DNA of 57,390 bases from Flavobacteriaceae bacterium (GCA_024762795.1 JANTGS010000009.1:1-57390), one strand, 5' to 3'; shown: positions 28,201-36,925, counted from the stretch's first letter. Notes: a model not told the origin generated them from the sequence alone. A program made the numbers and translations.

Positions 28201-28565
28201 TTGAAAATAAAGGTAACGGTCAATTTGAGATTAAAGATCTGCCCATAAAAGCTCAATTTTCCAATATCAATGATATTATTATAAAAGATTTTAATAATGA
28301 TCATTATCCGGATGTTTTGATTGCCGGTAATTTATTTGTTTCAGAAATTGAAACACCCCGTAACGATGCAGGAACCGGCTTGTTACTTTTAGGAGATGGT
28401 AAAAATAATTTTAAATCCCTTGATTTTAAAAAGACTGGATTTATGGCAAGAAAAGATGCTAAAAAATTAAAATTATTACAGGTAAAAAATAGAACTTATG
28501 TTCTTGTAGCCAATAATAACGATGATCTGCAGGTATTTGAGGTAGAAAATAATCTGGCAAAATAG
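25251..28565 (+). CDS. FG-GAP/VCBS repeat protein with ASPIC/UnbV domain
   Basis: A secreted protein of 1104 residues (signal peptide about 1-18). Many calcium-binding FG-GAP/VCBS repeats are visible as DxNNDGxxD motifs (DFNNDGLQD, DINNDGYLD, DLDNDGDLD, DFDGDGDVD), which should fold as beta-propellers. An ASPIC/UnbV domain lies around residues 508-592 (NFLRIELKSKKNKPIFGTRV, VRGIYSTSEPFVHFGL). Proteins of this CRTAC1-like type are common third partners of SusCD pairs, but their role is not established; glycan binding at the cell surface is the usual guess. It is on the same strand as susCD but separated by a terminator-like hairpin. Confidence 0.9.
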   Translation: MKNLFYFFFLIGFVNAFSQNSRLFTKLNSAQTGVSFNNKIKDDKDKNILLYANFYGGAGVGVGDFNNDGLQDLYFAGNIVGDKLYYNQGDFKFKEVTQSAGIVNDKGWSSSVVVADINNDGYLDIYVTKELYDHQPELRKNKLYVNQGNGTFVEKAEEYGVANTERTRNATFFDYNKDGYLDLFILNQPPNPGSYSEYFGTKLLQPQYASRLYQNIKGKGFKDVTGKAGLLRTSFPNSVSASDLNNDGWVDLYVTNDFFVPDFIYINNKNGTFTNIANSALNHMSYYSMGVDVADIDDDGFLDIYVLDMVADDNFRLKSNMSGMNISAFWNVVRNGGHYQYMFNTFQLNNGNNTFSDIAQLGNIAATDWSWTNLIADYDNDGKKDIFVTNGLLRDIRNTDASKAVGKYVIDTANKWVKDNPNGGEVTIWDILDLDKTLALVPSQKLSNFAFKNNGDYNFKNVAAEWGLDQKSFSNGASYVDLDNDGDLDLVVNNINEEAFIYKNNSKNNFLRIELKSKKNKPIFGTRVEIKTGDKSQFYETTNVRGIYSTSEPFVHFGLKDISIADEVIVKWPDNKETHLKNIKSNQKLRLFMEDAIALKNKKEKDKPKLFKGVTEENLISYRYTENDFDDFKYQVLLPHKMSQFGPALAVSDVNNDGLEDVFVGAAVGYEGKLFIQSSKGKFKLSTQNDFKSDILSEDLDAVFFDVDKDGDNDLYVVSGGNEYKAGDSKYADRLYLNDGKGKFTKAKKQLDKFNISGSVVVPADFDGDGDVDLFVGGRQTPHQYPLPADSKLIENRNGKLVDVTKEKARELFKIGMVTDAIWTDYDNDKDFDLILVGEWMPITVFENDQNKLKKVSIPDLAETAGWWFSIDQADFDGDGDMDYIVGNLGLNYKYKTIKDKPFDVYYEDFDKNGSKDIVLGYYNYGKHYPVRGFSCSSEQIPRLKTDIKKYDIFASMEVEEVYGKKNLKKALHYETQTFASKFIENKGNGQFEIKDLPIKAQFSNINDIIIKDFNNDHYPDVLIAGNLFVSEIETPRNDAGTGLLLLGDGKNNFKSLDFKKTGFMARKDAKKLKLLQVKNRTYVLVANNNDDLQVFEVENNLAK

Positions 28566-28954
28566 AATAGTGGTCAGAAGATGAGTTCATAGTTGAGATG
28601 GTTCGTAATTAATTGATAATAAATTATATGTATTTGTTGAAATTGTAAATTAGGGCTTGCTTAGTGGTAAACAAGCATAGTCAGGAATTGTATCCAACAC
28701 TAAAAATATAACCAACTATTGGCCTTTAAAAAATTATACAAACAGATCAGTTTTCTGATTGATAAATATCGATATTCTGTTTTTTGATGTGCAGTTTCTT
28801 CACCTGACAGAATGATTCTTCAGGAAATGTTTTACATTTGCCTTTCCTGATTTTTTAGAAAGATCAGTAACAATATTGAAAAGAAAGACTGTTAGATAAA
28901 GTATTGTCTTTATTTTATAATTCAATATAATTTAGCAAAGGACTTAAGTATTAA
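28566..28954 (+). other. 389-base intergenic leader before ilvD
   Basis: No convincing gene. It holds a mini-ORF of six codons (MYLLKL, starting at 28628) and a terminator-like hairpin at 28820-28856. A TACATTTG at 28833-28840 is buried in that hairpin and lacks a spaced TTG. An AT-rich stretch leads to the ATG at 28955. Confidence 0.5.
28820..28856 (+). terminator. Terminator-like hairpin upstream of ilvD
   Basis: TCAGGAAA (28820-28827) pairs with TTTCCTGA (28843-28850), followed by six T residues (28851-28856). An alternative inner hairpin, AAATGT (28825-28830) with ACATTT (28834-28839), would compete with it. It either ends transcription from the FG-GAP gene 255 bases upstream or acts as an attenuator for ilvD. 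Confidence 0.55.
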
Positions 28955-30661
28955 ATGGAAAAATTTACTCGTATGAGAAGTGATGAAATAAAAAAAGGCT
29001 TTGACAGAGCACCGCACCGTAGTTTATTGAGAGCTACAGGATTGAGAACAGAAGATTTTGATAAACCTTTTATTGGTGTTGCCAATAGTTTTATCGAGAT
29101 CATTCCGGGTCATTTTTACCTGAATAAATATTCTGAGATCATCAAGGAAGAGATTAGAAAGAACGGATGTATTCCTTTCGAATTCAATACCATTGGTGTT
29201 GATGACGGTATTGCTATGGGACATGACGGAATGTTGTACAGCCTGCCTTCAAGAGAGCTGATCGCCAACAGCATTGAAACAGTGATGAATGCTCATAAAC
29301 TCGATGCGATGATCGCAATTCCTAATTGTGATAAGATCACTCCGGGAATGGTTATGGGGGCATTACGTGTGAATGTGCCAACGGTTTTTGTTACCGGTGG
29401 GCCGATGAAAAAAGGAGTGCTTGATGATGGAACCCAGGTGGATCTGGCAACCGTTTTTGAAGGGATCGGGATGTTTGAAAAAGGGGAAATGACAAAAGAA
29501 CGTCTCTTTGAACTGGAGTGTAAAGCCTGCCCGGGCGGGGGAAGCTGCTCCGGTATGTTTACAGCCAATTCAATGAATACCCTAATCGAAGCTATGGGAA
29601 TCGCCCTTAAAGGAAACGGTACTGTGCTCGCTCTTACCAAAGAAAGGGAGGAACTTTTAAGAATTGCTGCTCGCAGGATCTGTGAAATTGCTAAAGATGA
29701 AAAACTGACTGAAAAGTTCAGAATAAAGAATATTTTAAATGAAAGGGCTGTTAAAAACGCTTTTGTTGTTGATATGGCTATGGGGGGCAGCTCTAATACG
29801 GTTCTTCATATGCTGGCTATTGCAAGAGAGGCCGGGGTTGATTTTAATATTAAAAAGATCAATGAGATCAGTAAAAATGTAAGCCATATTGCCAAAATCT
29901 CTCCATCTTTATCTCACATCCATATGGAAGATATCAACCGTGCGGGAGGAGTAAGTGCTGTGATGAAAGAGATCAGTAAGCGTGGAGGTGTTTTAGATAC
30001 AGAAAATCTAACAATCGAAGGAGAAAGTATTGGGGACAGAATTCAAGATGCTGATATTCAAGATGAAACTGTTATCCATCCTCTGGCCAATGCTTATTCT
30101 AAAGTAGGTGGCCTGGCCATCCTTTTTGGTAATCTTGCCGAAGAGGGCTGTGTGATCAAAACCGCCGGAATTGTTGGAGAAAGAAGTTTTAAAGGAAAAG
30201 CAGTTTGCTTTAATTCACAACCCGAAGCTATTGAAGGTATTAAAAAAGGTAAAGTAAAGAAAGGTGATGTGGTGGTAATCCGTTATGAAGGTCCGAAAGG
30301 AGGTCCCGGAATGCAGGAGATGCTATCGCCTACCAGCCTGATCATGGGTATGGGACTTGGAAAAGATGTAGCGCTGATCACTGACGGTCGTTTTTCAGGA
30401 GCAACAAGAGGTCTATCCATTGGTCACATCTCGCCGGAAGCTGCCGAAGGAGGTATGATTGGTCTTGTTAAAGACGGAGACGAGATCTTTATCGATGTGG
30501 ATACTTATAAAATTGAGGTGTTGCTTAGTGATGAGGAGATTGCAGAAAGACGTGCAGCATGGAAGATGCCTGAAAAGGAAGTGCCAGGAAAGTGGCTGAA
30601 GATGTATTCTCTGCTGGCCAGTAATGCCAGTGTGGGAGGCGTTTTAAAGACAGAACTTTAA
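28955..30661 (+). CDS. ilvD: Dihydroxy-acid dehydratase (IlvD/Edd family)
   Basis: A 568-residue IlvD/Edd protein. It has NCDKITPGM (second cluster Cys) and [18 protein letters not shown] (third), while the first region reads [14 protein letters not shown], with Gly-His as in the [4Fe-4S] E. coli-type enzyme rather than the Cys of [2Fe-2S] types. [23 protein letters not shown] and the C-terminal [26 protein letters not shown] are also typical. It should dehydrate 2,3-dihydroxyisovalerate in valine and isoleucine synthesis. No other ilv or leu genes are nearby, so a sugar-acid dehydratase role is a lesser alternative. The close match to IlvD motifs favours the amino-acid function. Confidence 0.87.
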   Translation: MEKFTRMRSDEIKKGFDRAPHRSLLRATGLRTEDFDKPFIGVANSFIEIIPGHFYLNKYSEIIKEEIRKNGCIPFEFNTIGVDDGIAMGHDGMLYSLPSRELIANSIETVMNAHKLDAMIAIPNCDKITPGMVMGALRVNVPTVFVTGGPMKKGVLDDGTQVDLATVFEGIGMFEKGEMTKERLFELECKACPGGGSCSGMFTANSMNTLIEAMGIALKGNGTVLALTKEREELLRIAARRICEIAKDEKLTEKFRIKNILNERAVKNAFVVDMAMGGSSNTVLHMLAIAREAGVDFNIKKINEISKNVSHIAKISPSLSHIHMEDINRAGGVSAVMKEISKRGGVLDTENLTIEGESIGDRIQDADIQDETVIHPLANAYSKVGGLAILFGNLAEEGCVIKTAGIVGERSFKGKAVCFNSQPEAIEGIKKGKVKKGDVVVIRYEGPKGGPGMQEMLSPTSLIMGMGLGKDVALITDGRFSGATRGLSIGHISPEAAEGGMIGLVKDGDEIFIDVDTYKIEVLLSDEEIAERRAAWKMPEKEVPGKWLKMYSLLASNASVGGVLKTEL

Positions 30662-30667
30662 ATGTAG

Positions 30668-30711
30668 AAAGGATTGATTTATTCAAATACCTTTGAATAA
30701 ATCAATCCTTT
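30668..30711. terminator. Bidirectional terminator after ilvD
   Basis: A perfect 20-base-pair stem: arms 30668-30687 and 30692-30711 with a 4-base loop, AAA at the left edge and TTT at the right. It ends ilvD transcription and also faces the 3' end of the GH92 pseudogene. Confidence 0.85.
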
Positions 30712-30718
30712 TATTTCC

Positions 30719-31185
30719 CTAATTTGTTTTAGGTGCTTTTTCCATAATTATTTTTAATGTTGCTCCGTTCATCAGATCTTTATGGCTAAAAAACAGTTTA
30801 TCAAGTTTCTTTCCATTAAGAAAAGGCTTCCTGAACATATTTGTTTTCTTTACTGTTATTTTCTGTAATAATTCTGAAGGTTTTTCCGTTTTCCAGCGGA
30901 ATCTCCGCCTTGTCAAATAGTGGTCTTCCAATGGTGTAAACCGGATTGTCCGGAGCTACCTGATAGAATTCCATAGCACTTAGAATATACCTGGCCGACA
31001 TCTGTCCACAATCTTCATTGCCTATGATTCCATCCGGTTTTACACTGTAGAATTCTTTCCTCTCATAAATCCTGTGCCCTTTTCAAAATAGAACTGATAG
31101 TATTCTTCTCTTTTTTAGCTTTATTTTGACAGCCAAAAAGCATAAAAAGACTTATAAATAACAGGAGAATTGTGCTTTTTTTCAT
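30719..31185 (-). pseudogene. Decayed GH92 alpha-mannosidase lipoprotein
   Basis: On the minus strand an ATG at 31185 opens a lipoprotein signal peptide (MKKSTILLLFISLFMLFGC, lipobox LFGC) but the frame stops at 31063. In a second frame KREEYYQFYFEKGTGFMRGKN resembles the GH92 segment around DPETGFMRG. A third frame then gives GIIGNEDCGQMSARYILSAM and VAPDNPVYTIGRPLFDKAEI, the GH92 C-terminal signature. A further shift near 30825 leads to FLNGKKLDKLFFSHKDLMNG and the stop at 30719. Most of the roughly 700-codon gene has been deleted, and at least three frame changes remain. The GNEDCGQ form is unlike the other GH92 proteins in the window, so it was a separate gene, not a recent duplicate. Confidence 0.82.
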
Positions 31186-31299
31186 ACCTTAAATATATGG
31201 TTTTTATTTAAAAGAAATCAAAGTAAAACTTCTGTTTAATCTGCTTTTTCAGTTTAAAAAATAGTGTTGTTTTTATTCATTTATTATTGTTAAAACATT

Positions 31300-31307
31300 T
31301 AAATTTG
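31300..31307 (+). promoter_or_regulatory. Possible -7 box upstream of the DoxX gene
   Basis: TAAATTTG matches TAnnTTTG, 115 bases before the DoxX start. Neighbouring TTG triplets are at unsuitable spacing (10 or 30 bases), so this is weak. The remaining gap (31186-31421) shows no gene. Confidence 0.3.
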
Positions 31308-31421
31308 ACCGGATTACCTTAAAAAGTTTTAATAAGATCTATGGGCTGTTTTTATAACGCCTGAAAGAGAATAAATAAATTATTTACAAGAGAAAGTTAA
31401 TAATCAAAAGAATGTTATTAT

Positions 31422-31901
31422 ATGAAAAATAAGCTCTATTCAGATTCTCAATTGTTTTGGCTTGTGGTTTTGCGGGTGGCCATTGGCTGGCATTTTTTAT
31501 TTGAAGGATTAGCCAAGCTCTCAGATCCGGAATGGTCAAGTTATTTCTATTTAATGGATTCAAAAGGGATCTTTGCAGGATTCTTTAAAATGCTGGCTGA
31601 GAATGAACAAACGCTAAATATAGTTAATTATTTAAATATCTGGGGATTGATTCTTATAGGTTTGTTTTTAATGCTGGGTTTGTTCTCTAAACAAGTTACA
31701 ATAGCGGCAATCTTATTGTTGTCTTTGTATTATTTATCCCACCCTCCATTTTTTAATCTCGATTATGCTTTACCCGATGCCGGAAATCATTGGATAGTAG
31801 ATAAGATGCTTATAGAGATTTTGGCACTCGTTGTGCTTTTGGTGTTTCCAACCGGTAAAGAAATAGGTTTGGACAGGTTGATATTTACGAAAAAAAAATA
31901 A
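31422..31901 (+). CDS. DoxX family inner-membrane protein
   Basis: A 159-residue membrane protein with four hydrophobic helices and the DoxX-type start LRVAIGWHFLFEGLAKL. Such proteins are relatives of the thiosulfate:quinone oxidoreductase subunit and often sit beside oxidoreductases. It ends four bases before the Gfo/Idh/MocA gene, so the two form an operon. In Bacteroidota this pairing is frequent in carbohydrate regions; DoxX might pass electrons from the exported oxidoreductase to the quinone pool, but this is inference. Confidence 0.85.
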   Translation: MKNKLYSDSQLFWLVVLRVAIGWHFLFEGLAKLSDPEWSSYFYLMDSKGIFAGFFKMLAENEQTLNIVNYLNIWGLILIGLFLMLGLFSKQVTIAAILLLSLYYLSHPPFFNLDYALPDAGNHWIVDKMLIEILALVVLLVFPTGKEIGLDRLIFTKKK

Positions 31902-31905
31902 TGAT

Positions 31906-33435
31906 ATGGAAAGAAGAGATATACTTAAAGGATTGGCAACTATGCCATTTGTAGGAGCTTTATTTTATGGCTGGTATAAAAAGAATCAATTGGATCAAAT
32001 GATCACAAAGGCAGGAAGAAAAGAAGTGGATCTTACAGCCTATAATCCCATTGTTGATAAGATCGTTTCCGGTGACAAACCCCTTAATGTTGGAATTATA
32101 GGAGTAGGTATCAGAGGAACTCAACTTTTGTCAGGAGCAGGTTTTATTCATCCATCAGTTGTTGAAAACTGGAGAAAAAGTGCCAAGAACAATCCTAATG
32201 ATCACAGATATGAAGAATATCTTACACAGGATGATCTGAATATCAGAATAACAGGAGTTTGTGATATTTTTGATGTGAGAGCCAAAAAGGCAATAGAATC
32301 AGGTGCAAATATAAACCGTGGTGGTTTTGATGATAAAATGGGAGTTGCTCCTAAAAGGTATAATACTTATAAAGAAATGCTTGCGGATAAAAGTATCGAT
32401 GCGGTAATTATCGCTGCACCGGATCATTGGCACGGAACCATGACGATCGCTGCTGCCAAAGCAGGAAAACATGTGTATTGTGAAAAACCAATGACTTGGA
32501 CTGTACCTGAAACCTACGAGGTGGTTAAAGCGGTTAAGGAGAATGATGTTGTTTTTCAGCTGGGGCATCAGAACCGGCAAAATGACAGCTATTTTAAGGC
32601 CAGGGAAGCTTATGAAAAAGGAGTGATTGGAAAAGTAAACCTGATAGAGGTAACCACCAACAGAAACAGTCCGGGAGGTGCCTGGGTGTATAATATTGAT
32701 CCGAAGGCCAGTGAAAAAAATATCGACTGGAAACAATTTATAGGCCCTGCACCTGATCATGAGTTTAGTCTGGAAAGATTTTTCAGATGGCGTTGCTGGT
32801 GGGATTACAGTACGGGTTTATCCGGTGATTTATTTACACATGATTACGATGCGATGAATCAGATCCTCGATCTGGGTATTCCGCATTCTTCTGTATCTTC
32901 CGGTGGGATTTATTTTTATAAAGACGGACGTACAGTTCCCGATGTTCTGAATTCAGTGTTTGAATATCCCGAAAGGGATCTTTCTCTGGTTTACAGCGCA
33001 TCTCTGGCCAGTAATAAAAAAAGAGGAAGAGCCATTATGGGACATGACGGTTATATGGATGTAGGAGGCAAACTAAAGATTTTTGCCGACAGGAATTCTA
33101 CAAAGTATAAAGAAGATATTAAAAATGGTTTTATCAAACCGGATATTCCTCTTTATTCTTATGCGCCCGGGCAGAAGAAGGCAGATGCAATAACTTCTGC
33201 AACCGAACAATATTTTGCCAGCAGAGGACTTTTGTATTCCTATCAGGGAGAAAAAAGAGTAAGTACAACGCATTTACACTTGAAAGACTGGATCGATGCA
33301 ATAAGAACTCATAGACAGGCTGCATGTAATGTAGATCAGGGCTTTGAGGAAGCTATAACAGCTCATATGGGTACTAAAGCCTACCGTGAACAGAGAAAAG
33401 TATTTTGGGATGCGGATAAACAAAAAATTGTATAA
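31906..33435 (+). CDS. Gfo/Idh/MocA family oxidoreductase, probably exported
   Basis: A 509-residue NAD(P)-dependent oxidoreductase. The N-terminus MERRDILKGLATMPFVGALF has a twin-arginine pattern (RRDILKG) and a hydrophobic stretch, so Tat export with a folded cofactor is likely. The Rossmann motif is VGIIGVGIRGTQLL (about 62-75), and the family sugar-site motif EKP is Glu193-Lys194-Pro195, followed by LGHQNRQND. The C-terminal domain contains RWRCWWDYSTGLSGDLFTHD. Members oxidise or epimerise sugar rings or act as glycosidases through redox chemistry. The substrate is unknown; glycan context suggests a sugar. Forms an operon with DoxX. Confidence 0.9.
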   Translation: MERRDILKGLATMPFVGALFYGWYKKNQLDQMITKAGRKEVDLTAYNPIVDKIVSGDKPLNVGIIGVGIRGTQLLSGAGFIHPSVVENWRKSAKNNPNDHRYEEYLTQDDLNIRITGVCDIFDVRAKKAIESGANINRGGFDDKMGVAPKRYNTYKEMLADKSIDAVIIAAPDHWHGTMTIAAAKAGKHVYCEKPMTWTVPETYEVVKAVKENDVVFQLGHQNRQNDSYFKAREAYEKGVIGKVNLIEVTTNRNSPGGAWVYNIDPKASEKNIDWKQFIGPAPDHEFSLERFFRWRCWWDYSTGLSGDLFTHDYDAMNQILDLGIPHSSVSSGGIYFYKDGRTVPDVLNSVFEYPERDLSLVYSASLASNKKRGRAIMGHDGYMDVGGKLKIFADRNSTKYKEDIKNGFIKPDIPLYSYAPGQKKADAITSATEQYFASRGLLYSYQGEKRVSTTHLHLKDWIDAIRTHRQAACNVDQGFEEAITAHMGTKAYREQRKVFWDADKQKIV

Positions 33436-33673
33436 AAACTACTCCGGAAATTTTATGGAAAGCATGACTAAATTTTTGAATCAGGACTCAAACCCTCGCT
33501 AGAAATTATTACATTATTGAGGCAATTTGACCCTATAGAAGGATCTTTTCTCCACAGATTTAAAAGATGACTCTTTAAACATATTAATAGTGGTTACTAA
33601 CCCGGTTTTTATTCTTCGGACGGATAAATGCCTTAATTTCTTTCATCTTTCTGAACTTTGGTATTTTTTAAAT

Positions 33674-35509
33674 CTATTTGTATTCCTTTTTTACTTCTCC
33701 ACAGGTAGGCATGGTCTGTCCGAAAAACGGATTTGAGATCTCTTTATCGTAGCTCAGCCAGAAACTTCCTTTGTTTTCATCTGCCATGGGGCAAAATTCG
33801 AGATAAACCGTCTTCTTTTCCGGAGTTTCAATTCCCAGCATATCAACCACATCAGACAGGTTTTTCCCCAGTAATCCAAATGATTTTCTTTGAACCTCAA
33901 TGTTACTGCTGTTCTGAATATCAGTTATATTCTTATTGATCTGTTTAAGAGCTTTCATCCAAACATTATGAGCATTTCCCAGTAACAAAAGCATATCTAC
34001 CTGATCTACAGCTTTTTTTATCTTTCCGGATTGTACAAGTGCAGCCTGAGCGTCATCGCGGGTAAGTGCATTTTTAAGATTGATATATTCATCTACAACA
34101 ACTCCAAGTTGTTTTTTAAATGTGGGATTTATCTTTGATTTATCAATCATGATCATACCGCTCATATCTTTGTCCTTATCCTCTTCCTTTTTGGTATCCT
34201 CTTTTTTATCATCACCTCCCATATCCATTCCGGCCATTCCGGTATTTACTTTTCCGCCTTCGGGATTCATCATGCTTTTCTGACCTAACAATTGTGCGGA
34301 AGCATCAATCCTGAATACACCGTTGGTAGCAACCTCTTCACCGTCTTTCAGTCCTTTCTCAACAATATAAAACTGACCCAGATCTGCTCCGAGAATCACT
34401 TCTCTGTAAACAAAAGAAATGGTTTTTTTGTGGGGAACTTTAACGTAAACCACAGCTCTTTTGCCGGTCCATAATATGGCTGATTTTGGAATGATCAATG
34501 CATTGGTCTTATTGGTAAGTTTTGCTTTTACAATTCCGTTAGCAAACATTTCGGGTAACAATTTATGACCGGGATTTCGAACTTCTACCCGTACTTTGGC
34601 CACTCTTGAATTTGGGGAGACAAACGGATCGATATAAGTAATCTTTCCGGTATATTCTTTACCGGGGATGGCCTGAACCGTAAATTTAACCACATCTCCG
34701 TTCTTAATCCACGGTATATCAGATTCATAAGCTTCAAACATGATCCAGATGGTATCAAGATTGGCAATATCAAATAAATTCATTCCTTCCATAACATGGT
34801 CTCCCAGCTCTACATTTCTTTTCATTACATAACCATTGTAATCGGACAGGATATCGATTTGTTCCTGTACAGTTCCCCGCTTGAACATCGCATCAATTTG
34901 CTTGTCGGTTATCTTCCATAATTTCAGTTTATTTCTGGAAGCTTTGAATAACTGAGGATAAATATCTTTAGATTTTAATGCCTCAAAAAGCTCTTTTTGT
35001 GCAGAGATCAGTTCAGGGGAATACAAGCGAACAATCCTTTGACCTCTTCTTACTTTTTCACCGGTAAAATTTACATAAAGTTTTTCTATTCTTCCCGGAA
35101 AATGAGCTACCTGAGAGTACAGTCTTCTTTCATCAGGTTTAACGATTCCGAGTAGACGCACTTCCTTGGTGGCTTTAGAACGTGTAACAACCGTAGTTTG
35201 AATATTTGCCAGCTGGATAGCTTCCGGACTTAAAACGATTTCATTACCTGCAATCTTTTCCTCTGAATTCTTAGATTCGTCAAGCGGAATCAATTCCATA
35301 CCACAGATCGGGCAGTTTCCGGGTTCCTCTTTTCTGATCTGAGGGTGCATGGAGCAGGTCCATAATTTTGTAACCGGATCCTGAACATAATTGTGCTCTT
35401 CTGAATTATTTGATGGGGTTTCTCCCTTATCACCGGAAGAAATATTTCCAATAATGATTCCCAGGATCAAAATTCCGGCAGCGATGATATAATTTTTATA
35501 TTTTTTCAT
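33674..35509 (-). CDS. cusB: CusB-like RND efflux adaptor with heavy-metal-binding and DUF3347 domains
   Basis: A 611-residue periplasmic adaptor. A membrane anchor (about 5-22) is followed by a heavy-metal-binding domain (LWTCSMHPQIRK, CPICGMELIP; Cys52, His55, Cys66, Cys69). Next come the membrane-fusion hairpin and beta-barrel (about 80-400), a Met- and Asp-rich linker (GMAGMDMGG, DMSGMIMID) suited to Cu or Ag, and a C-terminal DUF3347 domain (about 455-605) containing LEFCPMADENKGSFWLSYD. It links the CusA pump to the CusC channel and hands metal over. It is the last gene of the cusA-cusC-cusB run on this strand. Confidence 0.93.
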   Translation of the reverse strand: MKKYKNYIIAAGILILGIIIGNISSGDKGETPSNNSEEHNYVQDPVTKLWTCSMHPQIRKEEPGNCPICGMELIPLDESKNSEEKIAGNEIVLSPEAIQLANIQTTVVTRSKATKEVRLLGIVKPDERRLYSQVAHFPGRIEKLYVNFTGEKVRRGQRIVRLYSPELISAQKELFEALKSKDIYPQLFKASRNKLKLWKITDKQIDAMFKRGTVQEQIDILSDYNGYVMKRNVELGDHVMEGMNLFDIANLDTIWIMFEAYESDIPWIKNGDVVKFTVQAIPGKEYTGKITYIDPFVSPNSRVAKVRVEVRNPGHKLLPEMFANGIVKAKLTNKTNALIIPKSAILWTGKRAVVYVKVPHKKTISFVYREVILGADLGQFYIVEKGLKDGEEVATNGVFRIDASAQLLGQKSMMNPEGGKVNTGMAGMDMGGDDKKEDTKKEEDKDKDMSGMIMIDKSKINPTFKKQLGVVVDEYINLKNALTRDDAQAALVQSGKIKKAVDQVDMLLLLGNAHNVWMKALKQINKNITDIQNSSNIEVQRKSFGLLGKNLSDVVDMLGIETPEKKTVYLEFCPMADENKGSFWLSYDKEISNPFFGQTMPTCGEVKKEYK

Positions 35510-35599
35510 TTTAATGTAATTTATTTTTTAATAATTTTTGTTAGACACTCCTGTCCTTCTTTTGTCAGACTTCCGCTCTCTGAAGACGGAAGCCCGGAT

Positions 35600-36856
35600 T
35601 TAATTTCCAAGCAGATAACTGATAAATGCAACGGCAGCATTTTTATCGGTTAAAGCCTTTTGTTCTGCCAGTTTATAGGTTAATAACTGCCGCTCAATTC
35701 GTAAAACCTCTTCAAAATCCTTTGAATTGGTAGAATAGGAAGTAATCAGAACATCGAGTACCTCTTTAGCAATTTCCGACTGTTTGTTAAACAGAAACAG
35801 CCGCCTTTCACTGTCTTTAAAATCCTTAAAGGTATTTTCATAAACAGTGTTCAGTGTATTTCGTTTGTCAGCTTTTTTAGCAACCTCTGAAGCCTGTAAA
35901 TACTGAGCTTCTTTGATCATAGATTTGTACTTTTTTCTGTAGATCGGGATACTGATTCCAATGGATGGAAACAGCAGGGCATCATCACCATTTCTCGAAT
36001 CGGTAGAATTTGGATTCTTACCGATTATGTTATAATTGATGCCAATATTAAACTTGGGTAAACCTTCTTTTTTTGCAGCTATTTCCTGATTCATAAAAGC
36101 ATTCATTTTATGATCTATACTTTTTATCTCATGATTGTTGCTGTAGATCGAATCGAGCTGGGTTAAATTGTCTTCCTGAAGTTCTTCTTCCCAAAGCTTT
36201 TCCGGAATGTCAATTCTTTCTGAAGCTTCACGATTCAAAAGATTATTGAATTTAGTCTGTATTACTTTTCTGGAATCAATGTATAATGCCAGCTGATTTT
36301 CCAGGTCATTCAGTTCGAGCTCCACACGCAATTCATCTGCGATGGAAGCATTTCCTGCTTCAATTTTTACCAGAGATAAATTTTTAAAGATTCTTAAGAT
36401 CTCCATATTCTCTTTGGTAATTTTTATGGCTTTCTCGATAAAGTAATAATTGTAATAAGAGGTTTTTACCTCAAAATACAAGTTTGATTTACTGTTCTCA
36501 AAAATTTCATATTTCGCATTTGCCATTTCGGTTGCCACATCTTCTTTGGCACCGAGCAATCCAAACCACGGGAAAGCCTGCTTCAGACCAAAACTGGCTT
36601 TTTGTGGCCCCAGCCTTGTTTCTACAGGATTGATAAAGTAGCCAAAAGCGAATTGTGGATCGTGTAAAGTGCCCACCTGAGGTACTTTTTCCATAGCAGC
36701 CATATAATCATTGAATTTTGCTTTTAATCCCGGATTATTTTCGGCCGCTGTTTTTAAATAGGCAGCTAAAGCTTCCTGAGTTTCCTGTGCAATTCCTGAA
36801 AAGGGAATCGTAAGGAATAAAATCAGAATCAGTTTTATATATTTTTGATATTTCAT
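35600..36856 (-). CDS. cusC: TolC-family outer-membrane channel (CusC-like)
   Basis: A 418-residue outer-membrane factor. A signal peptide (about 1-23, ending FSGIAQ) precedes two repeated alpha-helical/beta-hairpin halves typical of TolC (ASFGLKQAFPWFGLLGAKEDVA, FPSIGISIPIYRKKYKSMI). It forms the exit duct of the metal efflux system. It lies between cusA and cusB with gaps of 69 and 90 bases. The gap on its upstream side carries a three-armed repeat. Confidence 0.9.
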   Translation of the reverse strand: MKYQKYIKLILILFLTIPFSGIAQETQEALAAYLKTAAENNPGLKAKFNDYMAAMEKVPQVGTLHDPQFAFGYFINPVETRLGPQKASFGLKQAFPWFGLLGAKEDVATEMANAKYEIFENSKSNLYFEVKTSYYNYYFIEKAIKITKENMEILRIFKNLSLVKIEAGNASIADELRVELELNDLENQLALYIDSRKVIQTKFNNLLNREASERIDIPEKLWEEELQEDNLTQLDSIYSNNHEIKSIDHKMNAFMNQEIAAKKEGLPKFNIGINYNIIGKNPNSTDSRNGDDALLFPSIGISIPIYRKKYKSMIKEAQYLQASEVAKKADKRNTLNTVYENTFKDFKDSERRLFLFNKQSEIAKEVLDVLITSYSTNSKDFEEVLRIERQLLTYKLAEQKALTDKNAAVAFISYLLGN

Positions 36857-36873
36857 TTTATATTTTTTTACTG

Positions 36874-36904
36874 CGGGATCTCTAATCCCGATAGGTCTCG
36901 GGAT
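36874..36904. repeat. Three-armed CGGGAT/ATCCCG repeat between cusA and cusC
   Basis: CGGGAT (36874-36879), ATCCCG (36885-36890) and CGGGAT (36899-36904) can form either of two exclusive hairpins. Sequences of the ATCCCGATAG...CGGGAT type are common dispersed palindromes in Bacteroidota genomes. It may tune relative expression of the pump and channel genes. Confidence 0.5.
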
Positions 36905-36925
36905 GGTAATCTTCGCAATGAATAT

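Noticed and set aside
33481-33500. On the minus strand GCGAGGGTTTGAGTCC resembles a tRNA T-arm.
   Set aside because: No acceptor, D or anticodon arms can be built around it; a chance match or at most a tiny remnant.
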